64,000 nucleotides of DNA, from positions 1 to 64,000 of the forward strand of contig NZ_CALIAV010000046.1 in the NCBI RefSeq assembly GCF_938045625.1, read 5' to 3'. The notes below the pieces were generated by a model. The model did not search any database and was not told the DNA's origin. It saw only the letters and a list, made by a program, of their open reading frames with translations. Source of the stretch: an uncultured Campylobacter sp. GTDB lineage: Bacteria > Campylobacterota > Campylobacteria > Campylobacterales > Campylobacteraceae. Below are positions 61,271 through 64,000 of the stretch, piece after piece. The stretch's first letter is position 1. Each line of letters begins with the position of its first letter. The position numbers were made by a program, and so were the translations under genes.

Positions 61271-61654
61271 CTTTTCAAATTTTACACTACTTCGCTTTTC
61301 TCAGACTTAATTATAAGACAAACTTCTTACTTAAAATAAACATAACAGTATTGCCACTGACGAGATTAAATTTTATAAATTAACATCATAAAAACCCGCA
61401 CACAAAAAACATCATATGCTAAATTTTAGATCGATTGATGGCACTATATTTTATAAATTTACACCAACAATGTTGTTCACAAATTTTAAATATCGAGATC
61501 CAAGCTAATTTATATCAATAAATCAGTACTCAAATTTTATGGGCAATCAAAAAATTATACCACCCTAGCATCCAGCCGATTTGCATACGCATTACATAAA
61601 AAATAATTTCAAAATATAAAGTTTAATCAAATAAATTTAAAGATACTAAAGTAG
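61271..61654. other. A+T-rich spacer without a gene
   Basis: About 380 bases between the convergent rpsR and lon transcripts are visibly much richer in A+T than the rest of the window and have no reading frame of useful length on either strand. No tRNA, no terminal repeats and no insertion sequence were seen. It may be a remnant of deleted accessory DNA or a site of integration. Confidence 0.6.
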
Positions 61655-61684
61655 AAATTTAGCCCCGATACCGAGGCTAAATTT
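61655..61684 (-). terminator. Hairpin terminator after lon
   Basis: AAATTTAGCC (61655-61664) and GGCTAAATTT (61675-61684) form a 10-base stem, extended inward by two or three pairs around a small loop. It begins 16 bases beyond the lon stop. There is no long T run after it on the minus strand, so strength is uncertain. Confidence 0.6.
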
Positions 61685-61699
61685 AATCAAATTTTGTAG

Positions 61700-64000
61700 T
61701 TATTTTGCAACGAACGCATTTTTTAGCACGTCTTCGATGACGTCTACGGGTAAAATTTGCATATCATTTTTGACGTCTTGCGGGATGTCGCCCAGATCGC
61801 GTTCATAGTTTTTACGCGGTATCAGAGCTGTTTTGATACCGGCCTTATGCGCGGCGATAAGCTTTTCTTTTAGTCCGCCGATAGGCAGCACGCGGCCGCT
61901 TAGCGTGATCTCGCCCGTCATCGCCACGTCGCTTCGCACTTTGGTATCCGTTAGGATCGAGGCGATAGCCGTCACCATCGTGATGCCTGCACTCGGCCCG
62001 TCTTTTGGCGTGGCGCCCTCCGGCACGTGTATATGTAAATCATAACGACGATACACTTCGCTAGGGCTCGGCTCTTTTTTCACGCCGTCTTTGACGTCGT
62101 CAGGCAGGCTCGGAATGATTTTGGCAGGCACTTTTATCTTTTTAGCATCGATTAGCACTTTAACGAGGCTAAATGCGATATACGCGCTCTCTTTCATCAC
62201 GTCGCCCAAAGAGCCCGTGATCTGCAGTCCGCCCTTGCCCTGTATACGTATAGCTTCGATCTTTAGCACATCGCCGCCCACACTCGTCCACGCCAGCCCG
62301 TTTACCTGGCCGATCTGCGGTTTTTTGTCTGCATGCTCGATCTCAAAGACCTTCTTTTCTAAAAACTCGTTCAAATTTTTAGTCGTCACGTTTATCTTTT
62401 GCACTTCGCCCTCGAGTAGTCTTTTTGCCGCTTTTCTAAAGATATCCGCCAGACGGCGGCGCAGATTTCGCACTCCGCTTTCTCGCGTGTAGTCCGAGAT
62501 GATGAGGCTTAGCACGTCTTTACCTAGAGTCACTTCACTAGGCTTTAGTCCGTGCTTTTTGAGCTCTTGAGGGATTAGATATTTTTTCGCGATCTCAAAT
62601 TTTTCCTGCGGCGTATATGAGCTAAGCTCGATAAACTCCATCCTATCGCGAAGCGCGGGTGGTATGGCGCTCACATCGTTTGCCGTCGCGACGAAAACGA
62701 CCTTACTAAGGTCGATATTAAAATTTAAATAATAATCTCTAAATTTGTTATTTTGCTCGGGGTCTAAAATTTCTAGCAGTACCGCAGTCGGATCGCCGCG
62801 AAAGCTCCTGCCGACCTTGTCGATCTCGTCTAGCACCACGACGGGGTTCATTTGCTTTGCTTCGATTATGCCCTGTACGATACGGCCCGGCATCGCGCCT
62901 ATGTAGGTACGGCGGTGTCCGCGCAGCTCGTTTACGTCCTCAAGACCGCCCAGCGCCACGCGCACTAGCTCGCGTTTTAGCGCCTTTGCGATGGAGTTTG
63001 CTAGGCTTGTTTTACCGACGCCTGGAGGTCCCGCAAAGCACAATATCGCGCCGTTATTTACCTTTCCCGCGACGCCTCGCAGCTGCAAAAGCTCGCGCAG
63101 AGCAAAATACTCCTCTATCCTATCTTTTGGCCTCTCAAGCCCGTAGTGATCGGCATTTAGCTGCTTTGCGACCTCTTGCACGCTTAGTTTTTTGTTCGCC
63201 AGATTTTCAAACGGCACCTCCACGACCCAGTCGAGGTAGCTTTGCGTCGTGTTGGCGTCGGCGGAGTCCGGATGCATGCGCGATAGTTTGTCGATTTGCT
63301 TTTTTATCTCCTTATATGCGTCCTCACCCATAAATTTTTTCTTAGCTTCCAGCTTCTTGCGGTACTCCTCGATCTCCTCTTCGCGGCTCGTATCGGAGCC
63401 GAGCTCTTGCTGGATCTGCTTTAGCTGCTCTTTTAGAAAATACTCCTTATTTACCTTATCGATCCTTGAGTGGACTTTGTTTTTTATCTCGCGCTGAAGC
63501 TTGTTCGCCTCGATCTCCTCGATGACGTAGTCGATGAGTTTTAGCAGCTTTTGCTCCAAATTTTCCTCGATAAAAAACTCGTACGCAGTCTTTTTCTTTA
63601 GCCTTAGCGAGCTTAAAATCAGATCACAAACGCGGCTGGGCTCGGCGCTCTCCTCTATCGTTTTTAAAAGATCGGGCGGGAAAAAATGACTAAGCGCGGC
63701 CAGATCTCGCACTTTTTCGCGAAGTACGGTTAGTAGCGCGTCGCTTTTGGTGTTTTCGGGTCTTTTTTCATGCAGTACGTCTACGACGGCTTGCAGCGGC
63801 TTTGAGGAGACTTTTGAGACTATGCGGCCTTTGCTAGTTCCTTGAAATAAAATTTTTACTCTACCGTCCGGTAGCGGCACTCGTCTCATCACGGTGCCTA
63901 TGACGCCGGCATCGTAGATGGAGTCAAATTCTCGAGCGCCTTCGTTTTGCGCTTTCGTCGGTACGACTAGGATTGGGCTTTGCGACTCGAGAGCCAAATT
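61700..64000 (-). CDS. lon: ATP-dependent protease Lon (5' end outside the window)
   Basis: Cytoplasmic AAA+ protease that degrades damaged and regulatory proteins. About 766 residues are visible; the frame stays open at the window edge and the first 30-40 residues of the N-terminal domain lie outside. The AAA+ part has the Walker A CFAGPPGVGKTSLANSIAK, Walker B VVLDEIDKVG and then LLEILDPEQN; the protease part has the catalytic serine in PKDGPSAGITM and the lysine in GGLKEKLIAAHKAG. A hairpin follows the stop. lon convergent with rpsR is the C. jejuni order. Confidence 0.97.
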   Translation of the reverse strand, partial: NLALESQSPILVVPTKAQNEGAREFDSIYDAGVIGTVMRRVPLPDGRVKILFQGTSKGRIVSKVSSKPLQAVVDVLHEKRPENTKSDALLTVLREKVRDLAALSHFFPPDLLKTIEESAEPSRVCDLILSSLRLKKKTAYEFFIEENLEQKLLKLIDYVIEEIEANKLQREIKNKVHSRIDKVNKEYFLKEQLKQIQQELGSDTSREEEIEEYRKKLEAKKKFMGEDAYKEIKKQIDKLSRMHPDSADANTTQSYLDWVVEVPFENLANKKLSVQEVAKQLNADHYGLERPKDRIEEYFALRELLQLRGVAGKVNNGAILCFAGPPGVGKTSLANSIAKALKRELVRVALGGLEDVNELRGHRRTYIGAMPGRIVQGIIEAKQMNPVVVLDEIDKVGRSFRGDPTAVLLEILDPEQNNKFRDYYLNFNIDLSKVVFVATANDVSAIPPALRDRMEFIELSSYTPQEKFEIAKKYLIPQELKKHGLKPSEVTLGKDVLSLIISDYTRESGVRNLRRRLADIFRKAAKRLLEGEVQKINVTTKNLNEFLEKKVFEIEHADKKPQIGQVNGLAWTSVGGDVLKIEAIRIQGKGGLQITGSLGDVMKESAYIAFSLVKVLIDAKKIKVPAKIIPSLPDDVKDGVKKEPSPSEVYRRYDLHIHVPEGATPKDGPSAGITMVTAIASILTDTKVRSDVAMTGEITLSGRVLPIGGLKEKLIAAHKAGIKTALIPRKNYERDLGDIPQDVKNDMQILPVDVIEDVLKNAFVAK

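Noticed and set aside
62857..63333. A 158-codon plus-strand frame within lon
   Set aside because: It lies opposite the AAA+ domain of lon, is arginine-rich with no recognisable domain, and has no start signals.
1..64000. CRISPR arrays, tRNA or rRNA genes, prophage and defence systems
   Set aside because: I looked for regularly spaced repeats, tRNA-like cloverleafs and the usual signature proteins in all spacers and found none.

Overview
The window is chromosomal DNA of an epsilonproteobacterium, almost certainly a Campylobacter. Four things point there: the epsilon-specific replication protein HobA, a short DprA, a FlaC-type secreted flagellin, and long runs of gene order shared with C. jejuni. 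The C. jejuni blocks I recall are kdsB-thrC-lpxK-nadE-MBL hydrolase, Rrf2-flhA beside rpsO, rppH to cmoA, queA-tatC-tatB-hemW, ruvX-dprA-deacetylase-ilvC with rnr-holA, and rpsF-ssb-rpsR-lon. Base composition is richer in G+C than C. jejuni and motility genes are present, which suggests a species of the rectus/showae/curvus type. That species-level statement is inference.

Layout. 1-1100: an A+T-rich accessory edge with a small overlapping gene pair and a decayed transposase-like frame. 1110-7300 (minus): YgbA-like protein, kdsB, thrC, cutA, lpxK, a DegT-family protein and nadE; the 5' end of the DegT gene is tandemly duplicated. 7402-8025: metallo-hydrolase. 8200-13757 (minus): a compact run Rrf2-flhA-DHH phosphoesterase-small protein-lipoprotein-cmoB-hotdog protein. 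13902-17692 (plus): rpsO, then the heat-shock operon hrcA-grpE-dnaK behind a CIRCE-like operator. 17989-28064: membrane and envelope genes including flaC with a sigma28-type promoter, an ABC-F ATPase, an NSS symporter, a MATE exporter, a YgjP-like metallopeptidase and a Sel1-repeat protein. 28193-31580 (minus): a TAXI-TRAP uptake system.

32063-40682 (minus): a nine-gene housekeeping operon rppH-lysC-hobA-holB-folP-ligA-tlyA-ribF-cmoA with overlapping stops and starts. 40900-45946: an apparent insertion holding an unrecognised protein and an iron-uptake cassette (PepSY membrane protein, TonB receptor, divergent AraC regulator, Fur-like palindrome). 46213-51784 (plus): hemW, tatB, tatC, queA, an unusual membrane protein resembling a dead histidine kinase/receiver, a VOC protein and an alpha/beta hydrolase. 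52045-56049 (minus): ruvX, dprA, divergent polysaccharide deacetylase, ilvC. 56186-61239 (plus): HDOD protein, rnr, holA, rpsF-ssb-rpsR. 61700-64000 (minus): lon, cut by the window end.

Most of the window is ordinary core genome. The best candidates for something undescribed are: (a) the DegT protein whose PLP lysine position holds histidine, with its tandem 5' duplication; (b) the degenerate kinase/receiver protein after queA; (c) a window-wide excess of the word AAATTT (often AAATTTGAC), which also fills low-complexity insertions inside otherwise conserved proteins (TlyA, DHH, YgjP-like, deacetylase, the 251-residue unknown). I found no CRISPR array, tRNA, rRNA, prophage or recognisable defence system.
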